DNA of 64,000 bases from the NCBI GenBank assembly GCA_031841125.1, contig CM063107.1, forward strand, positions 68,149,814-68,213,813, read 5' to 3'. The position numbers were made by a program, and so were the translations under genes. Positions 9,661 through 24,100 of this stretch are shown piece after piece. The stretch comes from Acanthococcus lagerstroemiae (lineage: Eukaryota > Arthropoda > Insecta > Hemiptera > Eriococcidae). The first letter of the stretch is position 1. Each line of letters opens with the position of its first letter. The notes below the pieces were generated by a model. The model did not search any database. It saw only the letters and a list, made by a program, of their open reading frames with translations, and was not told the origin of the DNA.

Positions 9661-12244
9661 AAATAATAATAAATAATAAAAAAAAGTTAACAAACAACAA
9701 TACACCACTTCTATATCCTTTCTCAGTGAGGGGTGACTATACGGTCACCATCAATTGAAAATTGGCTCTATAGCGTAACATTTTTTGATACAGGAATTCG
9801 ACCTTACCGATTAGCACAGACGATTTAAAGACCACTTCGGAACACCCTACATGCCTGCATTCCAACCTTTTTCCAATATTCCGGACGAAAGTCATTGATA
9901 TTTTATTTTTCTCACCTGTGCAGGTACAACGTTTATGCATAGCCCGGAGTCATACATTCGCCGAATCGACATGTTCAGCTGACTTTTGCCAATTATAATC
10001 AACGCGTCATCGAAATCGAAATTCGTAAGCTAAAACAGCGAATTTCGTTAAGCACTGAGACAGACCAAATGAGAGATGTAGTAAAGATATAATACGAGTT
10101 CTAACAATACTGAGCCCGCTAAGGGTATGCATATTAACTATAATAAGGGTGTGATTTATTACGAGTCGGCTCTAGTACAGTTGTTGATAACCGGTAATTA
10201 TGTAATAAACTTTTTAGCGTTATGATGACAGTCTCAGATAGCGGCGGCCCCGGCCGAGCCGAGTATTTTATTATTCGTTTGGAGATAAGTAGTCCATAAC
10301 AGAAAACGAGTAGAACCCGCTTTCCTAAATTATTACAAAAAATTATAATATTAGCGTACAAGGAAGATAGAAAGAGTAAATTAGTGTTTACATTCTATTT
10401 AAGGAAGCGGGAACATATTCAAAACATTACTGTTACACTGTTTCATTTATATATTCTCACCAGTGACACAACAGTCGGGGGGGGGGGGGGTAGATAGAGA
10501 TTACTTTCTTTAGGAGAGGTATTGATCTTCGAAAACATGGGTATTAAGAAAACTTTCAGCCTTATTTTCAAAAAATGGAATGCTTTTATAGCCAAGAATC
10601 TGAATTTCTAAAAAAAAAAATATTCGCACGAATAATTCTCTTCTCCCTTTTCCCTTTTCTCTCAACGGAATGAGCGATCGCCATCTTTTGTCGCATAGGC
10701 GGATTTAGGAGGTTCTGGATACTATCCCCTAGAAGATTGATTTTGCCATCTCTCCACAGACCAATAATTTAACTTCACCCCCACCGCACCCTCATCCATA
10801 GTAGAATTTAAATGTTTAAAAAGTGATTTTTGATCCAAGCAAAATATACTCGCGTACATTTTTGCTAATTAAACTATTTGATCATAGATGAATGTTGCGA
10901 AATGAAGATCGGGAAGCAAAGTGGTTCTTGTCACTCTTGGAGGAAGAAAATGAATTATTTTAGTCAACATATCCCTTAGACAGATTCAAAATATTAAAAA
11001 AAAAAAAAAAAAAAAAAATTCTGCAAGGTTTAAGCCGAACCGTGCCTGCGCCTCAAGTGGATCGAAATTCTTGTGGGAATTAACATTGATTTTTTTTTTT
11101 TAATTTGAGCTTCAGTCGAGCAGGAAGCCCCTTCCTCAGACGGACTAAGAATTGTTCTCTCTCGTTTTCTCAGATTAAGGTTTTAAAAATCGCTCAGATC
11201 GCCACGTCCATTCCTGGAGTCCTTTTCCCCCTCCTTCTCCTCCGTCGGACTCCACATGGGAAACGTAAGCGCACAACTAGTGACAAATCTCGAATTTACT
11301 GTACTCGTATTACATGGCACTGTAGAAGAGAGGAGGGAATCTAACCCACTTTTGTCACACTCAATGTAGCGTCCAATATCGAAGGTCTTTGACTAAAATA
11401 CCTTGATTGAATTCACAGCCCTCCCTAGCACATTTTCTGTAGTTTTACGTTCTGAAGCAAATTTTTTAAATATTTTGTAAATTGTTTTTATCGTTTTTCA
11501 TTTCCGCTTCTTACCTTTTTTTTTAATAGGCCTAAATTATATCATTTCTTATGTAAAAGATCTTCATCTCATTCAATCCTTTTATAAACTTCACATCTTC
11601 TTCAGAATATTGTAAATTGAAAAATAAATATGATAGGCTTTTGTAAAAAAAAAAAATATAATCAAGTTTTCTGAAATTTGATTTACCATTTAAAAGAAAA
11701 CAAACATGGTAAGAAGCGCGAGAATCTAGAATAAAATATAATGGTAGTACTAAAAGTACAAACTTCTAAACCTTAAAATTAAGAAAGTCTTTCAAGAAAT
11801 ATTTGAGAAAAATCATAGAAACAAAATTATTAAATACAATACTACAACTTCAGGACTCAGGAGTATTTGATACAAATTAATAACAAATCACAATCCTTAT
11901 TGAAATCATTATTCAACTTATATTTTGTTGACTTTGTATACTTGGCTTAATGAACGTACGCCTTCTTCATTCTCAGGGGATATCTGGCAACAACGTTCTC
12001 TCAACGTGCTTTCTTTTGTCGTCGATGTTTAGTTTAGTTCTTTTTTGATGTTTGTAAAAATAAAGGTGGTTTATTTTATTCAGCGATTTTGTTATTTTCT
12101 TATACGGTAGCAGAAGCGTTGGTTACAAATACGATCAAGAAAGTTAAAGATTGCTTGGTATCTAAGTGATTCGGGAAACTGTAAGTACCAATATTATTTA
12201 CTATGAAGTCACGAATTACAATGAAGATACCGCATTGTCTTGAT
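9661..12244. other. Unannotated stretch
   Basis: No convincing gene. It contains a G12 run (10479-10490), an A tract (10997-11018) and several T tracts. 11105-11344 has an open frame with pyrimidine-rich surroundings but no recognisable domain, and I do not call it. Confidence 0.35.
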
Positions 12245-12252
12245 GTTTGAAC

Positions 12253-12758
12253 CAGGGATGTGAAAGAAGCTGGAAGCAGAAGCCGGAAGCCGGAAGTTTT
12301 TATGTATCCTAGCTCAAATCGAGAAGCCGGTAGCCGGAAGCCAATTCCAGTTGGAAGCCAGAAGCTGGAAGAGAAGTCTTTTTTTTATCGGCTTCTTTTT
12401 GGCTTCCAAGTTCCAATTCAGAGTCAGCATTTGGCCTAATTTGTCATTCATTGTTTATAAGAAAAGAGCTCTTAAACTCGTTGCTTCAAAGTCTAAATAT
12501 ATTATTTCATTTGAAAATGTTTTGTGCTTCTTATTATTTTGGAAGAGGGGGGAGGGGGGCTTAAAAGATGCTAGAGGTGAAATAAAGTGAAATTTCGGGA
12601 GCTAGAAGTCGGAAGCTGGAAGTTTTTTGAAATAACAGAAGCCAAAGTCGGAAGTTTTTAAATTACAAAATTGAAAGAAGTCAGAAGCTGGAAGCTTTTT
12701 AAAATTATGGAAGCCAGAAGCCGGAAGAGAAGTTTTTTCAATAAGCTTCTCATCCCTG
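12253..12758. mobile_element. hAT-type MITE with GAAGC-rich core, copy 2
   Basis: 506 bp, ends CAGGGATG and CATCCCTG. Exact 8 bp target duplication GTTTGAAC at 12245-12252 and 12759-12766. The core is a degenerate tandem array of AGAAGCCGGAAGCTGGAAG units followed by T runs, on both sides of an AT-rich centre. No transposase frame. Confidence 0.92.
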
Positions 12759-12766
12759 GTTTGAAC

Positions 12767-13221
12767 GGCACATGTACAGCAGATTAGAGATGCGTTAAAA
12801 ATTCCTCTTAGCTCTTGATTGTTGCATTGACGTGTTCTTAATGAGAAAATTACATGTCTCTTCAGTGATGATAGAAAATAATGAGAATATCATAATTCTT
12901 TTCGGTGACAATTGAAAGGAAGTCTTACTACATAACTTTGAAGTTAATAAGCGCGCTATAAAAATTTTCTGCATGTTAGATACTGTGTGATTATGGCTAG
13001 CCAAACATCAGGTTAATACACTATTACAAGTTTCTGTATGAAAGAAACCTTTTGTACTGTGTGTACAAAAGCACTGCGTGTCAAGTAATAGTAGATCTCT
13101 CTTCGTAAATACATGACTGAGTGTAATGGATGCACTTACAAAATACTAAGTGAAAGAGATTAGTGTTGCTTGCTCTAGTTCATTACAAATTAACACAGCT
13201 TAATTATTTGTTTAGATCAAT
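12767..13221. other. Sequence upstream of copia gag; possible leader or LTR
   Basis: Directly precedes the copia-like gag ATG. A stretch bounded by TGTTAG (12974) and AACACA (about 13197) could be an LTR, but no second LTR and no primer-binding site were found, so it is left unassigned. Confidence 0.3.
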
Positions 13222-14657
13222 ATGGCAGAGAACAGCAATAATGTTAGTGGCAGTTCACTCGGAACCCAGGAGGAGGATACTCCAGACTCTGAACTGATAA
13301 AAGAGTAGTGGAAAATCCGTCAGGATTTGCATCAATAGATAACCTGCTAATTCAACAAGCACAGATGACAGCTACATGCAAGTGTTTACAGATGGCAGCT
13401 ACCACACTTGCTAGATTGAATAAGACGCTGTGTGCATCAGTTCTGAAGAATATGATCAAAGAGATTGAATCTAAGAGGACTGCATGTCCAGTAAAAATGA
13501 TATGTCAACCCCTGCAAGTAAAGGAAATCATCAAAATGAAAAAGATGTAGACTGTGTGTCTATAATGGAAAAACCAAGTGAAAGAAATAAACAACCGTAC
13601 AATGGAGATGAGTGAAGCAGACTAGGCACTGGAATAAGACCGATTTTGTTAAATATTTGGTTAAAATGACCCCGACCAAGTTATCTTGGGAAATGGAATT
13701 TCAAATCTGGTTGGATGCATTCCAAACTTATATAAATAGATTCTCATTTAAAAATGCATTTAACTTAGACACTCCAGAAAAGATTGTAAATGAAAGCATT
13801 AGAATGGAAGCTCAATGAGCTTTATTAGAATGGTTGGATGATGAACACAGAAAACTTATTTTTGGTGTGAAATGTCCAACAGAATGTATGAAGAAGATTA
13901 GAGTGAGCCACAAGCCAAAAAATTTGAGAGCACCTTGACTAATAGCAGAGATATATCAATGTAGGTTTAATCCAGAAAAAGAAGATCTAGAAGAATGGTT
14001 TGTAAAATTTGAAGGTCTGCATAGAAAATTAACAGTTTTTCAAAATCAGTAGAGTGATAGCAGATTGATTGAATGTTTTTTTTGGCAATGATGGAAATTA
14101 CATTTCCAATGATAAATTTAATTAGTGATAGCATAGGAGAAGAAAAGAGACAAAAGAGATGATAAGAAGAATTACTACAAAAAGAAGAAGAAGCATGGTA
14201 AAAAGCGAGCTAGAGCTGCCAAACATAGACGCTCAAGTAGTTCAAGTTCCAGCTCTTCCTCATCATCATCAAGTTCTTTGTCCTCTGGAAGAAATTGTGT
14301 GCGAATAGCTTGTACAAAAGGTATAGTCAATATTTGCAAAAAGGAGAGTAATAAGTTTAAATTTGTATGTATAGGAGACTCTGGTACTACAGATCATTTT
14401 GTGAATGACACAGATGTTTTGAGTATCCCCCGAGTTCTCAAGACACCCAAGAGAATTTCATGTGCTAATAAAGACAAAAATGCAGATACTAGCAACAAAA
14501 ATTGGTGATTTAAAAGTAAAAGACCTTAGTGGGAGAAAACAAATCTTGGAAAAAGTTTTATTTTCTGAAAATTTAGATGATAACTTACAATCATTTAACA
14601 AATTAGTTGAGCAAGGGTATTATGTAGTACTAACTAAGAAAAATTGTAAAGTTATAT
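13222..14657 (+). pseudogene. Ty1/copia retrotransposon gag and protease remnant
   Basis: Gag starts with MAENSNNVSGSSLG at 13222 and is quickly stopped, but adjacent frames continue: FASIDNLLIQQAQMTATCK, WEMEFQIWLDAFQTYI, LLEWLDDEHRKLIFGVK and FNPEKEDLEEWFVKFEGL, typical of the alpha-helical UBN2-like copia Gag. A lysine/arginine-rich then serine-rich segment follows (about 14170-14290). Next comes the aspartic protease start VCIGDSGTTDHFVND (14370s; DSG active-site triad, where copia proteases commonly carry DSGA-H). ILEKVLFSENLDDNLQSFNKLVEQGYYV (about 14548) matches the conserved copia VLYVPxLxxNLLSVxxLxxxG stretch. Integrase, RT and RNase H are absent. Multiple stops and frameshifts show it is dead. 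Confidence 0.8.
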
Positions 14658-17600
14658 AATATTAATATCTAATTTAAACACCAAGAAATCAATCTGAGAT
14701 TTCATATTTATGGAAGGAGAATCCCAAAACACTTTAACAGAAAAGTGACGCACGAGAAGTTGTCATTAAGAAAAGAAAATTCGTGGAAACGCTCAGATGT
14801 AAACGACTTTTGCATTAAAAACTTTCACCCTTTTAATGACGTTGTTGAAGTCAATGGCTTCCGAAAGCGTTAGTTTTATATTCTTTCACAGCTTGAAAAT
14901 TATCACAACTTCCTCGAGGGCTTTTATAAAAAGCCCACGAAGAGTGATAAATCTCATTGGGCAGTTTTTGTATTTAAATGTATGGATGTCCCAAGTCCCA
15001 GTTCTGGAGGGCAACATGCAAGAATGTTATGGGCACGCCGAGAGGAACAAAAAACTTTCGGAGCACATTCGACGTGTTCTAAAAATTTAAACACATTCAG
15101 CACATTCTGAAAATTTAATGAGCTGTAAGCACGGATGCACAAATGGAGGAAGATCGCTCCTCCCCTCCTAAGAAAAAAGTCCAATGTTGACAAATTTAGT
15201 GCAACTGACCGCTACAGTTTGTAAAATCGAGTCTTCAGAAGATAAAATTTCAAACGCGTTGACTCTTTAGTTTTGTTTTATTTAATGATTTTATAAATAT
15301 TTTTCAACTAGCAAAAAAAATTCAAAGTGTCAACTTTTTTTCTTTTGTAACCTCAAGAATGCTCGTCAGTTGAAAACGCGGATTTTCAATCGGAAAAATA
15401 TACATTTTTAGTTGGCAAAATCAAGTTTTCTTCTTTCTTATAATTCCGATCTATAAGCCTATGAAATTGAAGAAGTAAGAAAGTTTAGTTCATAGTTTAT
15501 AACAAATTGTAGTTTTGTGGAAATATTCTGATAATGGTATGGTATCAGCAAGTTTATTTTATTGCGGTAAAAAAATCCTTGAGTCGACAAAAAAAAATTT
15601 AGTGTCTCAAAGAGTTGATTTAATAAGCAAAAATTTTCGTACATCTTGTCTTTCGTCTCCGAAATCTCTCAAGGAACCTTTTTATCAACTTGGTTATTAG
15701 TTTTGAATTGTGTGTATGTGGGGGGGGGGAATAAATGATACTTTGTACCCACCCAAATTGTATGGGTGGGCACAATGTACCCCTGTAAACCACTAGCTAC
15801 GCCCCAAGAGAATGCACAGCAAGTAAAAATGCAACAAAACCCAAAATTCAAACAAAAATTCTAACCATATAAATATGGAAATATGGAGTACGGTAGCATC
15901 TTCAATATTTAAAATAGACCACACACGATGTTAACAGTTTTAAAGACATTTTCAAAACAGCTACTGTCCGCGGACTCCTTGAAAAAATGCTACAAAAAAT
16001 TATCAAAATTTAAAATAAGAAAAATTTGATGAAATTTCTCAGAATTTCTAAAATTATGAAGCGAAATTCCACGAAGTCAAATAAATTTTTGTTGTTTGGC
16101 TCAAATCCCAATCGTTTGGTATCATATTCAACATTTCCCTCAAGTGAAGAAATCCTCATTCCCCTTCTCAAAAGCTAGAGAAGTATTCATCATTCCAACA
16201 TAATATGAAAAATTATCTTGAAAAGTAAAAATTTTATTTTGTTATTTCTTTTAAATTTTTAACACCTATTATGTTTTCCAATTTTAATGCTAAAGAACAA
16301 AATTAGAGGAATCAGTAGATTAAATTTAACCAGTACCTTGTGTATAATCGAAAAAGTAACGCAATGTCGTAGTTTTCAACCTTTAGTAATGACTGTCTTG
16401 TGGCCTGTGGCGGGCTTTAACCGAACAGCTAAAGATATGCTAACTAGCCTCGCGTCAAAAAATTTCCCGTAGCTTTTGGAGTATTAAGGGGCCAATAAAA
16501 AAAGAAAATGGCTGAGACTCGTACAGGACCGAATTAACCTCGCGTAACCTATTTAGCCCATCAGGGTCCTCAACGAAATCGGCTGACTATTTGGAGGAAG
16601 GAGGCCACTAGAATTACAATTTCCTGAACAATGTAGATAAAATGATTCTGAAAATGAGTTGTTTTTTTTTTCTTCAAAAGTTCTTACATTGTGTGTCATT
16701 GTGAACACTCGTCATTTCATTGCAAACTATGAAAGTGAAAAATCTACAAAAACACATCATGGCGAATATTTTGGCCAGTAATTTATGATTTTGAACAAAC
16801 GCATCATTAAATTGACAAACAATAAGCAATAAAATGGCAGAATATAAACATGTGTTTTTCGGGTTCCTGTTGCCGAGTTTCCCCTATAGTTTTATAATAC
16901 GCGTCCATACAAGCAGTGGTGCATGGACAGGGAGACAATGGAAGAAGCCTCAAGGTTTAAGAATTGGCCCAGTTGGAAAATTGAAAAGGTAAGGACCTTC
17001 AGTTTTCTTTTCATGCTTGTTTGTAAGTACAGAACATGTATCCTGGGGTCTGCCTATTGAAAAATATAGTAATGCAGTTAGAAAAATATTGGAATCCCAT
17101 AGTATAGTATTTTTATCACGCCAGAAGGACATGGAATGATAGAAACTGTAGCAGAGAGAAGATTGAGATCATCAAGTTGTCTACTCAAATCCTCTTTCTG
17201 CCGAGGAGTATAGTTAAGTTCAAACAATATTTTCTAAAGGAACAAAAATCAAAATTTCTCACCGAAGAACTACGTTCAGCCCCCCCCCCCTTCGTAAATG
17301 AATATCTCGGGAATCGTTTGTATCACCTTTTTAATTACAATGTTGAAAGCGTTCAAAATGTTTTCAGTGAGTTGCCAGATTTGTCGATGATCAACTGTGA
17401 AATATTTCTTGTCTGGTGTTTCGTATACTTAGGTATATACATTTCCAAAAAAATCTAAGTTCTGCAAGTAAAAAATTCTCGTTCAGTTCATGGAAAATTG
17501 GTGTCTGTTGAAAATGATTTTCAAACTCCATCAAAACTGAGAACAAAAATGAGAATCTACATTAAACATTGAAGAAGTAATTGGCAGAATGATTATTTCA

Positions 17601-19008
17601 TATATTTTAATTATACTATGTTACTTTTGAAATAGCAATAAGAAACGTTTTTGCTTACTCATCTGCCCAATGAAAGAAAGACCGATTCATAAAATGTTTA
17701 GATGCGTTTCAAAATCGAATGTCTTCGTCTCTTTTCTTTCGACTAGTAAGTGGTTTGTTCACTTATATGTTATTAGAAATTCTAATTTACGAGGTCTTTC
17801 GGAAGATCACTAACAAAAAACTAATAAGTATACTAGATAAGATTTTATCGGTTACACATCACACTGCGGGTAGAACAAACAAGATCTGAGTTAATTGTTT
17901 TTCTATCGTTACCATTTTATCAACCTCGTGGAAAGTGCAAGTTAAGGTTACCCGCCCCTTCGGTTAGTTCGATTACATTTAGTATTTATTTTTCATCCAC
18001 AAAATAATCAATCTTTGAAATTTATGGCTTTTGCATAGACGCGTAATGTAAAGTTATACGTGTACCTATTACAGGGAATAAGCTGTAAACTCTCGCCTGT
18101 AAATTTACACTCCAGCTTCACTACTTCACCTCATCAGCAAACAAAAGCAGCAGCTCCTTCGAGACCAACTTCACAACTTTAATTGATCATAGTCTCCTCG
18201 GCGTAGTAAATAATTAAATCCGGTGCATGGCGTCAAATATGAAACGCCATTCAATTCTAGAACAGGTTTTGAAAATAGTCTAGATCACGGATACATGATT
18301 ACAATGAATTAAAATTTCTGGAATGACGTTATACTTACCTGTTGAGTAACTCGCAGTTTTAAGAACGTCCGAAATAGAGCACGGTTTCTATAATTCTTAT
18401 AAAATTGAAACCAAAGGTTCGGCAGATAGGTTGATTGATTATTGAGTTCGGGCTGGGTATCAAAATAAAGAAAATATGTTAGATGGAAGCACATGGCTTA
18501 AGGAAGGTAAACGTGGGTTGATAAAAGTACTTATCTATACATAATATTCTTATTACATACTTATAAACTTTTTATAGGTATACGCAGAATGAAAATGAGT
18601 TGTTTGATTGCATGTCTTTCATAACCTACCAGAGAAATCCAAGCGAAAGAAGCATGCCAATTGTTCAATATAGGTAATACAAACTAGTGGATTAAAGATA
18701 AAGTCCCAGGTGATTAAGACACTGAAAGAATAAAGGTACCGATGTTGCAATAATGACGAATCCAGAATTGTATAAATGTGTCTTCACTTTCAACGAGTCT
18801 CCACTCTCTAGATGCTGACCACAGAAAAGATAAACTTATGATATGAACTGAATTTCATTACCGCAATATTTTCTAATGATGCATCTACTCCAACATTTCC
18901 AACTGTAACATACTGAAACAAGGTAAATAACATTGTTGTTAGCAATCTAAAAGTAGGTGGATTCAGAATGCTGTACTATTTCATTTACTCAACATTCGAA
19001 TAACATTT
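14658..19008. other. Long unannotated stretch
   Basis: No supported gene. A small hairpin (TACCCACCCA / TGGGTGGGCA, about 15747-15773) is next to a G9 run and CACTAGCTACGCCCC, which resembles a hAT MITE end. On the minus strand a strong donor-like CAACAG|GTAAGTATA lies near 18335, but no matching exon was recognised. Confidence 0.35.
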
Positions 19009-19090
19009 GAACGCTGTTAAGCTGTAACAGAACCAACCAACATTTGTTGACAAAATATGAATTATTATAGTATCGTTGGAAAGAGCGTAC
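19009..19090. repeat. Truncated copy of the 4 bp-duplication MITE family
   Basis: Begins GAACGCTGTTAAGCTGTAAC and continues with AGTATCGTTGGAAAGAGCGT, which is also present at 3348-3599 and 47860-48108 (there reversed). The right half and right inverted repeat are missing. Confidence 0.65.
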
Positions 19091-19863
19091 AATGCACTAC
19101 ATATGTCGATGCTCTATTTACTGTCAACGGCTTAGCATACATTTCCACAGACAAAATGATGAACAAGTGTTCAGTGGACGTCAAATGCAGTTGACATTTT
19201 GGTTAAACATTGTAATATGCAGCAAATTGACACGCGTACAGAAGATATAGACAAATTTTCGTATATAGTTGACATTATAGTCGACAAGTATCGCCATTAC
19301 TATCCACAATATATTATATCAGTGTACACAAAAGTAGATCAAATTGTATAGTTGACATTTGTATAGACATGTCTACTCGACAAAATTTTCTTATAAATTA
19401 AGTTATTATTGTCATAATTCTTATATGACTGGGTTGAATACAATATGTTCCAAAGAGTATTTGGATACAAAAACTGGAAAAAAAAAATTATTTTGATACA
19501 AATCTTGATGTTTCTGTCAACATTGACATGTATAGTGTTTCACAGGTAAAAGTAAAGTAACTTCACCGTGGCGCTCTTTGATGTGATAAATGTACCTAGA
19601 TAAGTTTAACAATTTTCTGAAACACGATGTTTACAGTGATTGGACAGCAAGTCGAATAATTACGGTTGTATATAATTTTGGTTACAAGAATCATTCGTCG
19701 GGTATCATATTTTTTTATTAATACAAATATCATGGTTAAGTATATACCTACTTATGGTTATAAATGTATTTTCACAGCTCTGAATCGTGCATAGCGCTAC
19801 AAATCCACACAAGGGCGTCTTACAGCGTTTATTAGAAAGTCTACAGAACTTCTGTGCTAATTA

Positions 19864-20334
19864 CACTACTGAACAACTATTTTGCACAATGCATTTCGAC
19901 AGGTGATTCTGAGGTACTTTTTAACGCTGAACACAATACTGCGACCCAGTTTTCTCTATCACGTCACAATTCGGAGTTCTGAACGACTGAAATTCGTTTC
20001 CATTTTGTTTTTGCATTGGAATAAGCGGTACCACTGACTGATATTATCAGTGTTATCAGACCACAATAACAGAAAACAAACAGACGGAATACACACCACT
20101 ACACACGACCGCAACACACAACAACACGAATCAGTATGACCACATTCAGTTCCTAAACCTCTTTTTGAACACATTGAGTTGAATTTTTTATAGTTTTTGA
20201 TCAGAAAAACTAGACGCGATAGAGAAAAACGGCCGACGGTACTGTATTCAGCGTTGAAAAGTACTCAAGAATCACCTCCTTAAATGCGTTGTGCAAACAA
20301 AAAATTTCATTTTGTTCAGTAGTGTTATTGTTGC
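19864..20334. mobile_element. MITE with ~100 bp inverted repeats and TTA duplication
   Basis: 471 bp. The left arm starts CACTACTGAACAA and the right arm is its complement ending TTGTTCAGTAGTG. Arms match over about 100 bp (for example AACGCTGAA, GTGATTCT, TCTCTATC) with indels. Flanked by TTA at 19861-19863 and 20335-20337, the PIF/Harbinger-type TWA duplication. No transposase frame. Superfamily is inferred from the duplication alone. Confidence 0.8.
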
Positions 20335-20337
20335 CAG

Positions 20338-21196
20338 CCCAAAACCTAGCTCAAATTCAGGAATACAGCATAAGTATAGCTTTCTTTTCCAAAAGCAATT
20401 GATACACAAATATTTGCCCATTTAGCAACATCACATTTGACTCATTAAAAATTTCTATTACTTTACTGTTTCTCAGGACCGGGTTTCTCGATACTTAGCT
20501 CGTCCAAGTTCACGACGGAAACACTATTTCTCACCTATTTGCTTTCTCTCTCTTCATAACAAAATTTATATGATTAAATTGAAACAGTCGCATGCTCGCA
20601 TCTCCATTGCTTTTCAAATCGACGTTTGAATTTTGCAAAAGGAAGTTTACTACAAATCTTATATCTAGTTTTTCTTTGAAATGATTACCGTAAAATGAGA
20701 AGGGTAGGTACCGAACTCACAAGGAAAAATTCGTAAGTCATCATTAAACAAATAAGTAGGCTTGTGTAAAGGGGAAGCCTTGCAAAATCTGAAAAGAAAG
20801 GAAACACCAAAGTTTATGAAAGAACAAATAATATATATTATATGTATACGATTAAGCTACAATCAATTAACGATAAACAAATAGAACGTCTATACAGACA
20901 TATTATGTAAAAAATATGATACGAGTATATTGATTGAAACTCAGATAGAAAACATTGTATGTGTAGTAAATTTCACTACCATTAGAATAAGTAAAATAAA
21001 AATTCGTAGACTAGAACTATTATTGGCACTCTAATTTATACCTTTAAGAGTAAATATACTTTTTGGTACGCAGCAAAAAAAGAAAAAAAAACGAAGAAAT
21101 TACGTAATATTTGTACATAAATTTCTTGGTATGAAACATTGTTCGACTTCGCTCTTATTGCCAGTGTAAGTGAAGAAAGTCGATAAGACTAGAATT
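20338..21196. other. Region downstream of the minus-strand gene, probable 3' UTR
   Basis: AT-rich with no ORF or element terminus. The 3' UTR of the 106-aa gene should lie here; only weak poly(A)-signal variants (CATAAA and AATATA, minus strand, 20810-20840) are visible. Confidence 0.4.
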
Positions 21197-24100
21197 TTAG
21201 AAATTCTGGATCGATTCTGCAGCGGGTACCCTGACGTGTGGAGCGTAATGTAAGTCATTGCCTCTGAAATAGCTGGGTACCGCTCCTATATTCATCGGGA
21301 TGAACTGCTGAATGGCACGCAGAGCTCGGATTTTAGCCAACTCTTCTTTGGTCACAACTCGCTGGCCGAACTGTTCAGGGGCTAGTGATCTGGCGACATT
21401 CTCTTCCGTAGGATTGCGAGATCTGGAACTGAGGCATGAACAATGCATGATAATTTTTGCAAATATAATTCAAGTTTTCATATTATGTTTTATCCTACAT
21501 TTGTCGAGGACTGTAACCTATATCTTGAATCAGGGGGATAAATCAAATTTTGGAGCAAGTAAGAGAAGGGATAACAACAGATTTTTTGGTAGGGGACAAC
21601 CTGAGTTGTCAGGAATGAAGTTCTCATTTGCACCCCCGAGGTTGCCTACAGTTGTTTATACACAGCATGATGTATGACACGCTGTTTTGCAGTCAATCTT
21701 GTTACCTGCATTTCTGTTACCCTCACTCAGTCGCTATTTCTTAGACATTGATATTTTAGCTAATCCACTCATGTGAGAAAAGCAATTTTTTAAGAAATAG
21801 GTACTCTCAGACAATAAAAAAACCATCGGTATATTTTTGTTTGGAAGAATTAGAAAATATTCTACTCTAGATATGTCACCTTTGAGGGTGTTTTGTTACT
21901 ATCTCTCGTAATATGTGATAGAGATACAACATCTGTGGCACACTAGTATGAAGTATGTTTAGCCTACATATGTCTTGCAGGAGTATTTTTACCTGAAGAA
22001 ATTAAAAAATATTACATCACTCTCAAGGGTGCTTCGTTACTACTCGTATCTCTCAAAGAGTACCTGATAGAAACACAACACATGCGGTACACTAATATTT
22101 GCCTAGCCCGCCCAAGCCTTGCACGAATACTTTTGCTTGGAAAAATTGGAAAATATTCTGATTTTGACGTCCACATCAGGGCTGTTCTATTACTATGTAT
22201 CTCTCGAAGAGTATCCTGATAGGAATATAACAAATGCGGTACACTAGTATTTGCCTAGTCCACGCCTTGCGGAAATGTCAGACTACAAAATTAGTTTTTA
22301 CCTACAAATGAGAATAGGTAACATAATGCCTTTTCAACGAAACATGGAAAGAATCAGCGATCTGATTCATAGACAGTGTCGGGTTAGGTAGGCTGCCGCT
22401 GCGCACAAAATTTTTTTTGCCACCCTTGACCCAGACTGCAAGAAGCGAGCTTTCAACGCTCTGCGTTAAATTATAGAACCTCTCTTTAGTATACTCTCGC
22501 AGTCTGACTTGTACTCAAGTCTGAAAATCTATTCCCAGTTGCATCAGGATTATATTAGGTACGTTTTTTCTTCTTCTTTTCCAAATTTGCCGCCCTGTGC
22601 AAGTGCACCGTCTGCACATAGGTAAATCTCCCGCTGTTTATAGATTGTAAGTTAATTGGATATTAAACCTAAATACACATGACTTTCCACATTTTTAAAG
22701 AATTCTGATGACTTTTGTCACTTTAGAGTCAAAGAGTTGAGTCTGGAGTCGAACCACTCTGTACTGATCGAAAAAGTTGGGGAGTCGGAGTCGTATCAAA
22801 TTTTAGGAAAGAGGCGAATTACTTATTAGTGATGATAATAGGGGTTATGACAAATATGCTCCTTCCCCTCTACGTCCATCAAGAAATTCTGAAGAGGGTA
22901 TGTTTGACCCAAGAGTTGTGAGTTCTCAAAAACAATAAAAAGTCACTTTAAATGCATTTTCATCTCCCTCCCCCTCCAATAAAATATGCTATCGCCACTG
23001 TTGGGATCATAGTGTTGATCTGAGAATAGAGCAGACTGCGTCTCACTGCTTGCGTGGTTTGTTCCAAAGTAGCTATAAGTATTTATAGCTACAAGTGCAG
23101 GTCTGTAAGCAGGTGGAAAGAAAGTAATTCTCAGAATATTGGCCAGCGTTACCAACTCACGACTTCAGAGTTGCCAGGGATTGTATTATAAAAATGCCTA
23201 AGATTGCCGGAGACAGCAGGAAATTTTTGGAACACGAGTTCGAGGAAATCATTTATTTTTCGAGCACTAGAACTGACACACAGGGACGCACCGAAGAGTT
23301 TTTCCTGGGGGGGGGGGAGAGGTGTAAAAGTGTGAAAATCCCAACTGATTCAACTCAAAATTCCCAAGGATCAAAGAAAGAAAAAAAAAGTTTTTGACTT
23401 TTAATGGATTTTCCCAACGCTCTCTAACTTCGGCTGACTAAAATGATAAATTTTATCAACTACTGAGTAAAAAATTTTCCACGGGGGCTCCTCCCTATGG
23501 TATGTCCCTACTGACACACCAACTATAACAACTAATTTACATTGCTTCATTAGGCTTTCTAAGCTGTGATTTTTCGTTATATCAACAAAAACAGACAGCA
23601 GACTTGCAGCCAACTGATGAATGAAAGAATGATAGTTCACATAGCTCAGCACGCAGCAAAATTGCCAACATTCAAAAATATGAAATGTACAAAATAAGTG
23701 TAGACAGAATTGTAAGATACAGAAAATGCCTAACATTTATAAAAAATACCTGAGTGCCGAGAAAATGCCGGAAGAATCTAGATTTTCCTTCTCCTCTCTG
23801 TTGTGAGATATAACTAAAATTTTTGGTATTACTTCTGGGGGAGGGGGGCTATACTATATCGAAAATTGAAAGCGGAACAATTCAATTCGTCTCGAAACAT
23901 TGAATAATTTTCACCCGGTTCCAGTCCCGAAACTCTTTGAAAAATTTTTGCCGAAAAAAAGTGCCTGATACCCTACCGAAGAAATTTTAAAATTTTCAAA
24001 AATCAAAAAAGTTGGGCTGATCATCTATTCATACTCAATATTTCTCGCTGAGTTAAAATTCATTGTTGCAATTTGGCGCTGACCCTCCGTTATCGAGATA

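Noticed and set aside
12974..13197. Copia 5' LTR.
   Set aside because: TG...CA limits can be placed by eye, but there is no second LTR copy and no primer-binding site to confirm them.
18309..18494. Minus-strand open frame ending at a strong GTAAGTAT donor-like site.
   Set aside because: It has no recognisable protein and no partner acceptor exon, and lies beyond the stop of the only gene called.
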